This document shows, piece after piece, positions 1 to 6,241 of a stretch of DNA of 7,190 bases. A program made the position numbers and the translations under genes. The stretch's first letter is position 1. Each line of letters starts with the position of its first letter. The stretch covers positions 1-7,190 of the forward strand of contig JAFODX010000062.1 in the NCBI GenBank assembly GCA_017380475.1, written 5' to 3'. The notes beneath the pieces were generated by a model that did no database searches, was not told where the DNA came from, and saw nothing but the letters and a program-made list of their open reading frames with translations. Source of the DNA: Clostridia bacterium (GTDB taxonomy: Bacteria > Bacillota > Clostridia > UBA1381).

Positions 1-464
1 CTTGCGGTATAGTTCCGAAAATCTATGATTTAGCAGATGAGGATATGCCTATAACACTTACAATATCATTGCATGCCCCGAATGACGAAATAAGAAGCAC
101 CATTATGCCTGTAAACAATAAGTACAAAATGGACGAGTTGTTAAAGGCGTGCGAGTATTATAAAGATAAAACAGGCAGACGTCTGAGCTTTGAATATTCA
201 CTCATAAGCGGAGTCAATGACAGTAAAAAACAGGCACAGGAGCTTGCAGAAAGGTTAAGACCGTTGAATGCGCACGTTAATCTGATACCTGTAAATAAGG
301 TGGAGGAACGTGAATATAAAAAAGGAACAAGAGATGAGATAAACTCATTTTCAAAGCATCTTAATGATTGCGGTGTGAATGCAACGATACGCCGTGAACT
401 GGGTGCTGATATATCCGCATCGTGCGGACAGTTGCGAAAGAAAACAGCAAACATTTCAGAATGA
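1..464 (+). CDS. rlmN: 23S rRNA (adenine-2503-C2)/tRNA (adenine-37-C2)-methyltransferase RlmN, 3' part
   Basis: This is the C-terminal 153 codons of a radical-SAM methyltransferase, read in the frame that begins at base 3; the start lies outside the window. RlmN makes 2-methyladenosine at A2503 of 23S rRNA and A37 of some tRNAs in the cytoplasm. The visible part opens with CGIVPKIYDLADE, then the ISLHAPND motif of the SAM-binding barrel (about bases 66-89), the FEYSLISGVND segment, HVNLIPVN, and the terminal TIRRELGADISASCGQL. The Cys codon at 423-425 in that last motif corresponds to the conserved methyl-accepting Cys (Cys355 in E. coli). The radical-SAM CxxxCxxC cluster would lie upstream and cannot be checked. 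Family members are about 340-370 residues, so somewhat more than half is missing. It ends in TGA at 462-464, 14 nt before the chosen start of the phosphatase gene. The identification is very secure. Confidence 0.96.
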   Translation, partial: CGIVPKIYDLADEDMPITLTISLHAPNDEIRSTIMPVNNKYKMDELLKACEYYKDKTGRRLSFEYSLISGVNDSKKQAQELAERLRPLNAHVNLIPVNKVEEREYKKGTRDEINSFSKHLNDCGVNATIRRELGADISASCGQLRKKTANISE

Positions 465-470
465 AAGGAG
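464..470 (+). promoter_or_regulatory. Shine-Dalgarno site that selects the TTG start of prpC
   Basis: AAAGGAG lies 8 nt upstream of the TTG at 479 and directly follows the rlmN stop. The in-frame ATG at 461 lies upstream of this site and has no purine-rich site of its own at a useful distance. That favours TTG as the start codon. Confidence 0.7.
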
Positions 471-478
471 TGTACGGC

Positions 479-1213
479 TTGAAAATTGAAGCTTTGACCA
501 ATGTCGGAAAAGTAAGAAAAATCAATGAAGACAGCGTTGCATCTTTTGTATGCGACCAATACGCCTATGCAATAATTGCCGACGGAATGGGCGGTCATCT
601 TGCGGGCGAGGTTGCAAGCGGGATGGCTGTGGATATTATTCAGGAATATATTAAGGATAATATTACAGAAGATATGGACCATTTCCAGGTAAAGGAACAA
701 ATGATAAAAGCTTTCCACCTTGCAAATATTCATATATATCAGTATTCGTGTGAAAATGACAGCGTGATGGGGATGGGCACAACAACAACTATGTGTATGG
801 TAAGGAACGGCTATGTCATATTTGCACACGTTGGTGATTCTAGAGCATATCTGATAGATAAGAAAATCAAGCAGATAACAAACGACCATTCGTATGTTCA
901 GGAACTTGTAAAACTCGGTCAGATAACTCCTGAAGAAGCAAAAGTACACCCAAGACGTAACTATATCACAAGAGCGATGGGTGTAGAAGAAACTGTAAAG
1001 GTTGATGCCGGCATAAAAACATATAAAGGTCAGAAAATACTTATTTGTTCAGACGGACTCCACGGGAAAGTTGACGACGATGAAATTCTTGCAAAGGTAA
1101 GTAAGCCTGATGCAAAAAAGAGTGTAAAGTCGCTTGTCAAACTTGCTAATGACCGTGGCGGAGAAGACAATATATCAGTTGTTATAATGGAAGGAGAAGA
1201 AAGTGATGCATAA
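479..1213 (+). CDS. prpC: PP2C-family (PPM) Ser/Thr protein phosphatase, partner of PrkC
   Basis: Metal-dependent cytosolic phosphatase of 244 residues (B. subtilis PrpC is about 254) that removes phosphate from the PrkC kinase and its substrates. PPM motifs appear in order: NED at residues 16-18, ADGMGGH with metal ligand Asp35, GMGTT, HVGDSRAYL, TNDHSYVQELV, TRAMG, SDG with metal ligand Asp192, and GGEDNISVV with Asp230. The usual SDGLT reads SDGLHG here, a variation outside the metal ligands. The start is taken as TTG at 479, because AAAGGAG is 8 nt upstream and the protein then begins MKIEALTNVGKVRKINED as relatives do. An alternative ATG at 461 overlaps the rlmN stop (ATGA) and would add six residues, but it has no ribosome binding site. 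The gene overlaps prkC by 8 nt, which suggests translational coupling of phosphatase and kinase. The family call is very secure; the start is moderately so. Confidence 0.95.
   Translation: MKIEALTNVGKVRKINEDSVASFVCDQYAYAIIADGMGGHLAGEVASGMAVDIIQEYIKDNITEDMDHFQVKEQMIKAFHLANIHIYQYSCENDSVMGMGTTTTMCMVRNGYVIFAHVGDSRAYLIDKKIKQITNDHSYVQELVKLGQITPEEAKVHPRRNYITRAMGVEETVKVDAGIKTYKGQKILICSDGLHGKVDDDEILAKVSKPDAKKSVKSLVKLANDRGGEDNISVVIMEGEESDA
1191..1196 (+). promoter_or_regulatory. Shine-Dalgarno site of prkC
   Basis: AAGGAG sits inside the end of prpC, 9 nt before ATG 1206 and 6 nt before GTG 1203. Both starts are workable and differ by one residue. ATG 1206 is preferred by codon identity. Confidence 0.7.
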
Positions 1214-2999
1214 TACCGAAGAACTTATGGGTATGACCCTTAACGATAGATACAGTATACTTGAAAAAATAGGTACCGGCGGTATGGCGTTGGTATATAA
1301 AGCACACGACAATGTTTTAGACAGAAATGTTGCTATTAAAATGCTCCGTGATAATTATGACAGCGAGAGCAGTATAGTAACAAACTTTATAAAAGAAGCA
1401 CGTTCTTCGGCAAGTCTTGTCCATCCAAATGTCGTATCAGTATATGATGTTTCAGAACACGAAGGATACAACTATATGGTTATGGAGCTTGTTGACGGAA
1501 AAACGTTGAAGGATTACATAAAGAAAAATCAGCGTTTACCGTGGCAGGAAGCGTGTAATTATACCATACAGATAGGTCAGGGAATTCAGGCTGCACATGA
1601 ACGGAATATTGTTCACAGGGACATAAAACCCCAGAATATTATTATGGACCATTCCGGAACATTAAAGGTTACGGACTTTGGTATAGCTAAAGCTGTTGAA
1701 GGTGATAAGGCAATTGCCGGCGGAACAGCAATGGGCAGTGTTCATTATATTTCGCCTGAGCAGGCACGAGGCGGATTTACAGACTTCCGTTCAGATATAT
1801 ATTCACTTGGTGTTGTACTTTACGAGATGCTTGCAGGCAGAGTACCGTTTGACGGTGATGACCCAGTATCGGTTGCGTTGATGCACATTGAAGAAGATGC
1901 AGTAAATGTAAAGTGCGTAAATATGGACGTTCCGTCAGACCTTGCATATGTAACAATGAAAGCGATGAATCGTGAACCGGGTAAGCGTTATCAGTATATG
2001 CAGGATTTCCTTGACGATTTAAGAGCAGTTCTTGCTGATGAGATTTTGCCGTCACGTGAAAAAGATCGTAATATGAATGTTGCGTTTGATGAAGAAAACG
2101 ATTGCAGTGAGTACCGTCAGAAGAAGACGGATACAGTAAAGCGTGAACAGCGTGTACGTGAAAAAGGAAAAGAAAAGGTAGTTAAAAAGAAAGCTGAACG
2201 TAATGCCATTCTGCTTGCTTTTGCTACAGCAGTTGCACTCGTGCTTGTGGTAGCGGGTGTGATATTACTTGTAGCTAATCCGTTCTCAAAAACAGTTCCG
2301 TATTTCCTTTATATGTCAGTAGAAGAGGCAGAAAAGGAAGCACAAAGACACGGTTTCGGTATAGAATGTGAATATACATATTCTGACACTGTGGCAAAGG
2401 ACCATATAATTTCTCAGTTACCGTTGGCAGGTGAAGAACTTGACAAGCACGAAAAAATCAGACTTTCAGTTTCAATGGGCGCTACAGGTGGAAAAATCGA
2501 GGTTCCTGACTTTAAGGGAAATACACTTGAAGAGGCTAAAAAGGAAATTGAAGCATTAAGACTTATCTGCGATGTTGAGTTTGTCAACAGTTCTGCAGAA
2601 TCAGGTACGGTAATAAGACAAACTCCTGCAGAGGGTACACATATGAATCCTGCGGGCAAGGTTAAGTTGTACGTAAGCTCGGGACCGAAAGAAACCCCTT
2701 CTGAGGCAACTGAAGAGCCCGAAGATGAAAATACAGACCAAAACGAAACAAAGCGTACTCACGAACCGGCACCGAAGCAGACTGCATCTGCCTCGTCGAA
2801 GATGTATTCCGTTAAAATCCCTGATGATGCAGGAGAGAATGTGCATATCAAAATTGTTGCAAACGGAAATGTTATGCATGACAGTACACACTCAAAGAGT
2901 GAGGGCAAAGTTGTTCAGGAAATATCCGGTTCAGGGACTGTAAAGGTACAGACTTTTATCGACGGAGTTCTTGTTAACGAAGAAAGCTTGAGTTTCTAA
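1206..2999 (+). CDS. prkC: PASTA-domain transmembrane Ser/Thr protein kinase PrkC (Stk1/PknB type)
   Basis: A 597-residue single-pass kinase that in relatives binds muropeptides or lipid II outside the cell and phosphorylates growth, cell-wall and translation proteins inside. The kinase domain is at about residues 16-272: glycine loop GTGGMALV (23-30), VAIK with Lys45, helix-C Glu64, catalytic HRDIKPQN with Asp139, DFG at 157-159 and SPEQARGG after the activation loop. A very basic juxtamembrane stretch (about 302-333) precedes one hydrophobic segment at 334-357. Outside are PASTA 1 (about 362-425), PASTA 2 (about 429-494, starting VPDFKGNTLEEA), an acidic Pro/Thr/Ser linker (495-532) and a 65-residue beta-rich C-terminal domain (533-597). 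PASTA 1 begins VPYFLYMS instead of the common VPDLxGxS. The activation loop has one Thr (174) and lacks the cluster seen in B. subtilis PrkC. The start is ATG 1206; GTG 1203 is possible. rsgA begins 3 nt after the stop. Confidence 0.96.
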   Translation: MHNTEELMGMTLNDRYSILEKIGTGGMALVYKAHDNVLDRNVAIKMLRDNYDSESSIVTNFIKEARSSASLVHPNVVSVYDVSEHEGYNYMVMELVDGKTLKDYIKKNQRLPWQEACNYTIQIGQGIQAAHERNIVHRDIKPQNIIMDHSGTLKVTDFGIAKAVEGDKAIAGGTAMGSVHYISPEQARGGFTDFRSDIYSLGVVLYEMLAGRVPFDGDDPVSVALMHIEEDAVNVKCVNMDVPSDLAYVTMKAMNREPGKRYQYMQDFLDDLRAVLADEILPSREKDRNMNVAFDEENDCSEYRQKKTDTVKREQRVREKGKEKVVKKKAERNAILLAFATAVALVLVVAGVILLVANPFSKTVPYFLYMSVEEAEKEAQRHGFGIECEYTYSDTVAKDHIISQLPLAGEELDKHEKIRLSVSMGATGGKIEVPDFKGNTLEEAKKEIEALRLICDVEFVNSSAESGTVIRQTPAEGTHMNPAGKVKLYVSSGPKETPSEATEEPEDENTDQNETKRTHEPAPKQTASASSKMYSVKIPDDAGENVHIKIVANGNVMHDSTHSKSEGKVVQEISGSGTVKVQTFIDGVLVNEESLSF

Positions 3000-3002
3000 G
3001 GT

Positions 3003-3863
3003 ATGAAAGGTAAGATATATAAGGGTATAGGTGGTTTCTATTATGTTGCCACCGATACCGGCGAAATAATAGAATGTAAGGCACGAGGTAAGTTCCGTAA
3101 AGAACGCATAATACCGATAATCGGCGATGATGTTGAAATCGAAGTAAAAAACGGTAAAGGCTCAATAACGGAAATTTATGAACGTAAAAACAGTCTTATA
3201 CGACCTGCGGTTGCAAATATTGACCTTATAGTTGTTGTGGTTGCGGCAAAAGACCCGGACCCTGCAACATTTGTAACCGATAAGATGCTTGTAAACGCAG
3301 AAATTAACGGCATCGAAGCCGTGGTTTGTATCAACAAAACAGACCTTGCTGAAAATGCAGAACTGAAAGAGATTTACGAAAAATCGGGTTATAAAACCTT
3401 ATCCGTATCCGCTACTGAAAAGAACGGGCTTGACGAGCTTTTCGAGATAATCAAAGGTAAAACTGCAGCATTTGCAGGCGTGAGCGGTGTGGGCAAATCA
3501 ACCATACTTTCTCATATAACGGGGATGAGCCTTGAAACGGGCGAGGTGTCTGACAAGATAAGCCGCGGCAGACATACAACACGCCACGTTGAACTTTTTA
3601 AGGTTGCAGGGGGCGGATATGTGCTTGACACACCGGGTTTTTCGTCGGTTGAAACCGAGGATATAACTGCAGAAGACCTTGAAGAGTGCTTCCCCGAGAT
3701 ACGTGGAATTTCCGGCGGATGCAGGTTCCGTGGCTGTGCTCATCTTGAAGAACCTGACTGTGCAGTAAAACAGGCGGTTTCTGACGGTAGAATACCGCAG
3801 TCACGTTACGAATCATATAAGGAACTATACGAGATACAAAGGAGTAAGAAACAATGGAAATAG
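3003..3863 (+). CDS. rsgA: Small ribosomal subunit biogenesis GTPase RsgA
   Basis: Circularly permuted GTPase (YjeQ/YloQ/CpgA) of 286 residues that checks late maturation of the 30S subunit and leaves it on GTP hydrolysis. The N-terminal OB-fold (about 1-70, KGKIYKGIGGFYYV) binds rRNA. The G motifs follow in permuted order: G4 NKTD at 111-114, G5 SVSA, G1 P-loop GVSGVGKST at 159-167, the switch region RGRHTTRHVEL, then G3 DTPG at 209-212. The C-terminal zinc site is complete with Cys240, Cys245, His247 and Cys253, followed by AVKQAV. Start ATG 3003 matches the family N-terminus. No good Shine-Dalgarno lies in front: an AAGG at 2998-3001 is too close, so reinitiation after the prkC stop (3 nt before) is plausible. 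The B. subtilis homologue is a PrkC substrate, which fits this position. It overlaps rpe by 10 nt. The length is normal and no key residue is missing. Confidence 0.97.
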   Translation: MKGKIYKGIGGFYYVATDTGEIIECKARGKFRKERIIPIIGDDVEIEVKNGKGSITEIYERKNSLIRPAVANIDLIVVVVAAKDPDPATFVTDKMLVNAEINGIEAVVCINKTDLAENAELKEIYEKSGYKTLSVSATEKNGLDELFEIIKGKTAAFAGVSGVGKSTILSHITGMSLETGEVSDKISRGRHTTRHVELFKVAGGGYVLDTPGFSSVETEDITAEDLEECFPEIRGISGGCRFRGCAHLEEPDCAVKQAVSDGRIPQSRYESYKELYEIQRSKKQWK

Positions 3864-4504
3864 TACTTTCACCGTCACTTCTGGCGGCAGATTTCGGTAA
3901 GCTTGCCGAACAGATAAAAGAGACAGAAAAAGCAGGAGCAAAGTTCTTGCATCTTGATGTTATGGACGGTATTTTTGTACCTAATATCAGCTTTGGTCTG
4001 CCCGTTATCGAGGCTCTTCGCAAATACACAGATATGGTGTTTGATGTGCATCTTATGATAACAGAGCCGGAACGATATATAGAAAGATTTATAGATGCAG
4101 GTGCTGACTTTGTTACTTTCCATGCCGAAGCAACAAAGAAAATAGATGAGTGTATTGATATTATCCACAGCAGAGGTAAAAAGGCAGGACTTGCAATCAG
4201 TCCAAACACACCAGCTGAGGTTGTATATCCGTACCTTGATAAGCTTGATATGGTTCTTTGTATGACGGTTGAACCCGGATATGGCGGTCAGAAGTATATG
4301 CCTGATATGGAGCCGAAAATAAAGGCTGTAAGAGAGAAAGCAGGCGAGGATATGCTTCTTGAAGTTGACGGCGGTATAGGTGCAGGAAATATTATGGCAC
4401 CTGTCGGTGCAGGCGCAAATGTTATCGTTGCAGGTACAGCTGTATTTGGAGGTAACATTACAGAGAACGTTACGGAGATACTCAAAAAATGCGGGCAGTT
4501 ATAA
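3854..4504 (+). CDS. rpe: Ribulose-phosphate 3-epimerase
   Basis: A TIM-barrel enzyme of 216 residues that interconverts D-ribulose 5-phosphate and D-xylulose 5-phosphate in the cytosolic pentose phosphate pathway. The opening LSPSLLAADF is diagnostic. The divalent metal ligands are all present: His33 and Asp35 (HLDVMDG), His66 (DVHLMI) and Asp172 (LEVDGGI); Asp35 and Asp172 also serve as the acid/base pair. The phosphate-gripping loop reads VEPGYGGQKYMP, a mild variant of the common VNPGFGGQ, and the second phosphate loop is GANVIVAGTAVFG. AAAGGAG at 3838-3844 gives a 9 nt spacer to ATG 3854, inside the end of rsgA. The 10 nt overlap with rsgA and the 16 nt overlap with thiN point to one polycistronic message. 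The length is typical and the call is certain. Confidence 0.97.
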   Translation: MEIVLSPSLLAADFGKLAEQIKETEKAGAKFLHLDVMDGIFVPNISFGLPVIEALRKYTDMVFDVHLMITEPERYIERFIDAGADFVTFHAEATKKIDECIDIIHSRGKKAGLAISPNTPAEVVYPYLDKLDMVLCMTVEPGYGGQKYMPDMEPKIKAVREKAGEDMLLEVDGGIGAGNIMAPVGAGANVIVAGTAVFGGNITENVTEILKKCGQL

Positions 4505-5094
4505 TCGGTAACGGCGAAATTCGTGATTATACATATATAAAATCACATATTCAGTCTGATGACTTTATAATATGTGCTGATGGTGGATTAAGACACGCAA
4601 AAAGTCTCGGTGTAACTCCTGATATTGCCGTAGGGGATTTTGACTCATACGCAAAGTCAGAGGAGATTGAGAGTATAGTATATCCGTCGCATAAGGATTT
4701 AACCGACGGTGAAATTGCGGTCGATTATGCAATTGAAAAAGGGTATACTGATATACTGTTGCTTGCAATGACGGGTACACGTCTTGACCATACATTCACT
4801 AATATATTCCAGCTTGCCAAAAAAGGTAATATATCTCTTATTGATGATAATAATGAGGTTTATTTTATAAGAGATACACTTACCTTTAACGGAAGAAAAG
4901 GCAAGACGATTTCAATAGTTCCTGTGTTTTCAGACCTTGTAGGTGTAAGTGCAACAGGTGTATATTATCCGTTGGATAATGATACACTTTTGTTCGGCGA
5001 GGGCAGAGGGAACAGCAATATAATAACTGATGACTTGTGTACAGTTTCCGTAAAAGACGGAATGGGTATAATTTTTATAAACAACGGAGAATAA
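4489..5094 (+). CDS. thiN: Thiamine pyrophosphokinase (thiamine diphosphokinase)
   Basis: A 201-residue enzyme (B. subtilis ThiN is about 214) that transfers diphosphate from ATP to thiamine, giving the cofactor thiamine diphosphate in one step; it is typical of organisms that salvage thiamine. The catalytic-domain motifs are all visible: ADGG at residues 30-33, GDFDS at 49-53, KDLTDGEIA at 69-77, and GTRLDHTFTN at 96-105. The second half forms the beta-rich vitamin-binding domain, including IIDDNNEV-like and TISIVPV strands and an SNIITDD segment near the end. ATG 4489 lies in the end of rpe with GGAG at 4474-4477, a slightly long 11 nt spacer; the 16 nt overlap suggests coupling. There is no room for a TPP riboswitch in front of it, so expression should follow the operon rather than thiamine level. 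No residue looks lost. Confidence 0.95.
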   Translation: MRAVIIGNGEIRDYTYIKSHIQSDDFIICADGGLRHAKSLGVTPDIAVGDFDSYAKSEEIESIVYPSHKDLTDGEIAVDYAIEKGYTDILLLAMTGTRLDHTFTNIFQLAKKGNISLIDDNNEVYFIRDTLTFNGRKGKTISIVPVFSDLVGVSATGVYYPLDNDTLLFGEGRGNSNIITDDLCTVSVKDGMGIIFINNGE

Positions 5095-5095
5095 G

Positions 5096-6223
5096 ATGAT
5101 ATATTTGGACAATGCGGCAACGACAAAACCGTGCGAGAAAGCCGCAGAAGCTATGATGCAGGCGGTAACGGAGTTTGCTAATCCCTCATCATTACACGGT
5201 GCGGGACTTCGTGCAGAAAAGCTTGTGACCGCAGCCAGGGAAAATATAGCAAAAACACTTGGTGTAGCAGGGAATGATATATACTTCACATCAGGCGGTA
5301 CTGAAGCGAATAATCTTGCAATTTTCGGTACAGCCGATGCATTGAAAAAACGTGGAAACCGTGTGATAACATCAAAAATTGAACATCCGTCGGTTCTTGA
5401 GGCTTTTAAGAAGCTTGAAAAGGACGGTTTTGATGTTGTATTTACAGATGTTTTACCCGATGGTGTTATTGATATTGAATCTTTTGAGAATGCGCTCACT
5501 GACGATACTATTCTTGTAAGCATAATGCACGTAAATAACGAAACCGGTGTTATACAGCCGATAGAAAAAATCTCAAAACTTGTAAGAGAAAAAGCAAAGA
5601 ATTGTGTTATTCATTGTGATTGTGTGCAGTCGTTTGGTAAAATACCCGTAAAGCCACAAAAAATGGATGTGGATATGGTAAGCATCAGTGCACATAAAAT
5701 CCACGGATTTAAAGGTTGCGGTGCATTGTACACTAAAAACAGACGCATAAACCCGATTATATTCGGTGGAGAACAACAGAATGAGCTTCGGCCGGGTACA
5801 GAGAATGTCGGCGGAATACTTGCTTTTTCGGCAGCAGCATCGGAGTGCAAAACAGATGCTGATGAAATGCGAAAAAAACGTGATTTAATGAAATCACTTT
5901 TAATGGAAGGTACAGAAAATATTTTAATAAACGGTTCTGATGAATTCAGTTCCGGTAGTGTTTTGAATGTGTCGTTTATCGGCATAAAAGCCGAAATACT
6001 TCTTCATTCGCTCGAACGTCACGAGATTTATGTTTCAACCGGTTCGGCGTGCTCGTCACATAAGCCACAGCCAAGCCATGTGCTTATGGCGATGGGATTG
6101 TCACAGGAAGCTGTAAACGGCGCGATACGTATAAGCTTCTCACAGAATACAACCGAGGAAGAAATACGTTTTGCATCACAAAAGATAGCTGAAGAGGTAA
6201 AAACAATACGCAGATATATGTAA
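5096..6223 (+). CDS. Cysteine desulfurase, NifS/IscS class, probable ThiI partner (NifZ-like)
   Basis: A PLP enzyme of 375 residues that converts L-cysteine to alanine and loads the sulfur as a persulfide for onward transfer. Diagnostic parts are MIYLDNAATTKP at the N-terminus, FTSGGTEANNLAI, NNETG, the PLP-contacting His/Asp/Gln segment (Asp175, Gln178), ISAHKIHGFKG with the Schiff-base Lys201, and GGEQQNELRPGTENVGG. The catalytic Cys319 in STGSACSS sits on a long flexible loop, as in the IscS/NifS group rather than the SufS group. The PLP Asp is flanked by two Cys (174 and 176), which is less usual. In B. subtilis a dedicated desulfurase, NifZ, is encoded next to thiI and feeds it sulfur; the same arrangement here supports that role, though a general Fe-S role cannot be excluded. 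ATG 5096 has GGAG at 5086-5089 and starts 1 nt after the thiN stop. The symbol is left blank because nifZ, iscS and nifS are not separable by eye. Confidence 0.93.
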   Translation: MIYLDNAATTKPCEKAAEAMMQAVTEFANPSSLHGAGLRAEKLVTAARENIAKTLGVAGNDIYFTSGGTEANNLAIFGTADALKKRGNRVITSKIEHPSVLEAFKKLEKDGFDVVFTDVLPDGVIDIESFENALTDDTILVSIMHVNNETGVIQPIEKISKLVREKAKNCVIHCDCVQSFGKIPVKPQKMDVDMVSISAHKIHGFKGCGALYTKNRRINPIIFGGEQQNELRPGTENVGGILAFSAAASECKTDADEMRKKRDLMKSLLMEGTENILINGSDEFSSGSVLNVSFIGIKAEILLHSLERHEIYVSTGSACSSHKPQPSHVLMAMGLSQEAVNGAIRISFSQNTTEEEIRFASQKIAEEVKTIRRYM

Positions 6224-6228
6224 CAGAG

Positions 6229-6234
6229 AAAGGG
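6229..6234 (+). promoter_or_regulatory. Shine-Dalgarno site that selects the GTG start of thiI
   Basis: AAAGGG ends 7 nt before GTG at 6242 in the 18 nt gap after the desulfurase gene. No in-frame ATG occurs before the conserved N-terminal KYGEI segment, so GTG is the only start that keeps the whole domain. Confidence 0.65.
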
Positions 6235-6241
6235 AATAAAA

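Noticed and set aside
158..949. Long minus-strand open frame (263 codons) antisense to the end of rlmN and most of prpC.
   Set aside because: It is Cys/Tyr/Phe/His-rich with no recognisable domain, lies wholly opposite two clearly conserved genes, and has no credible ribosome binding site. It is a by-product of codon bias.
2150..2200. A-rich, purine-rich tract in prkC that might suggest programmed slippage.
   Set aside because: The frame continues through it into the membrane segment and PASTA domains. The tract simply encodes the Lys/Arg-rich juxtamembrane stretch.
3598..4209. Minus-strand open frame (203 codons) antisense to the rsgA-rpe junction.
   Set aside because: It overlaps two genes with intact catalytic motifs and has low-complexity Ser/Ile-rich composition with no family resemblance.
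4400..4500. Possible TPP riboswitch upstream of thiN.
   Set aside because: The region is the rpe coding sequence with conserved phosphate-binding residues, and I see no TPP-aptamer (THI-box) core such as CTGAGA with its partner.
4930..5523. Minus-strand open frame (197 codons) antisense to thiN and the desulfurase gene.
   Set aside because: It is Ser-rich shadow translation with no motif and no upstream signal.
5880..5901. Hairpin-like inverted repeat GTGATTT-AATG-AAATCAC followed by TTTT inside the desulfurase gene.
   Set aside because: The 7-bp stem has only two G-C pairs, the T tract is four bases, and it is in the middle of an intact coding region. It is too weak to call a terminator.
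6224..6241. The largest gap near the right side as a possible promoter or terminator site.
   Set aside because: It is only 18 nt and is filled by the thiI ribosome binding site; there is no stem or -35/-10 pair.
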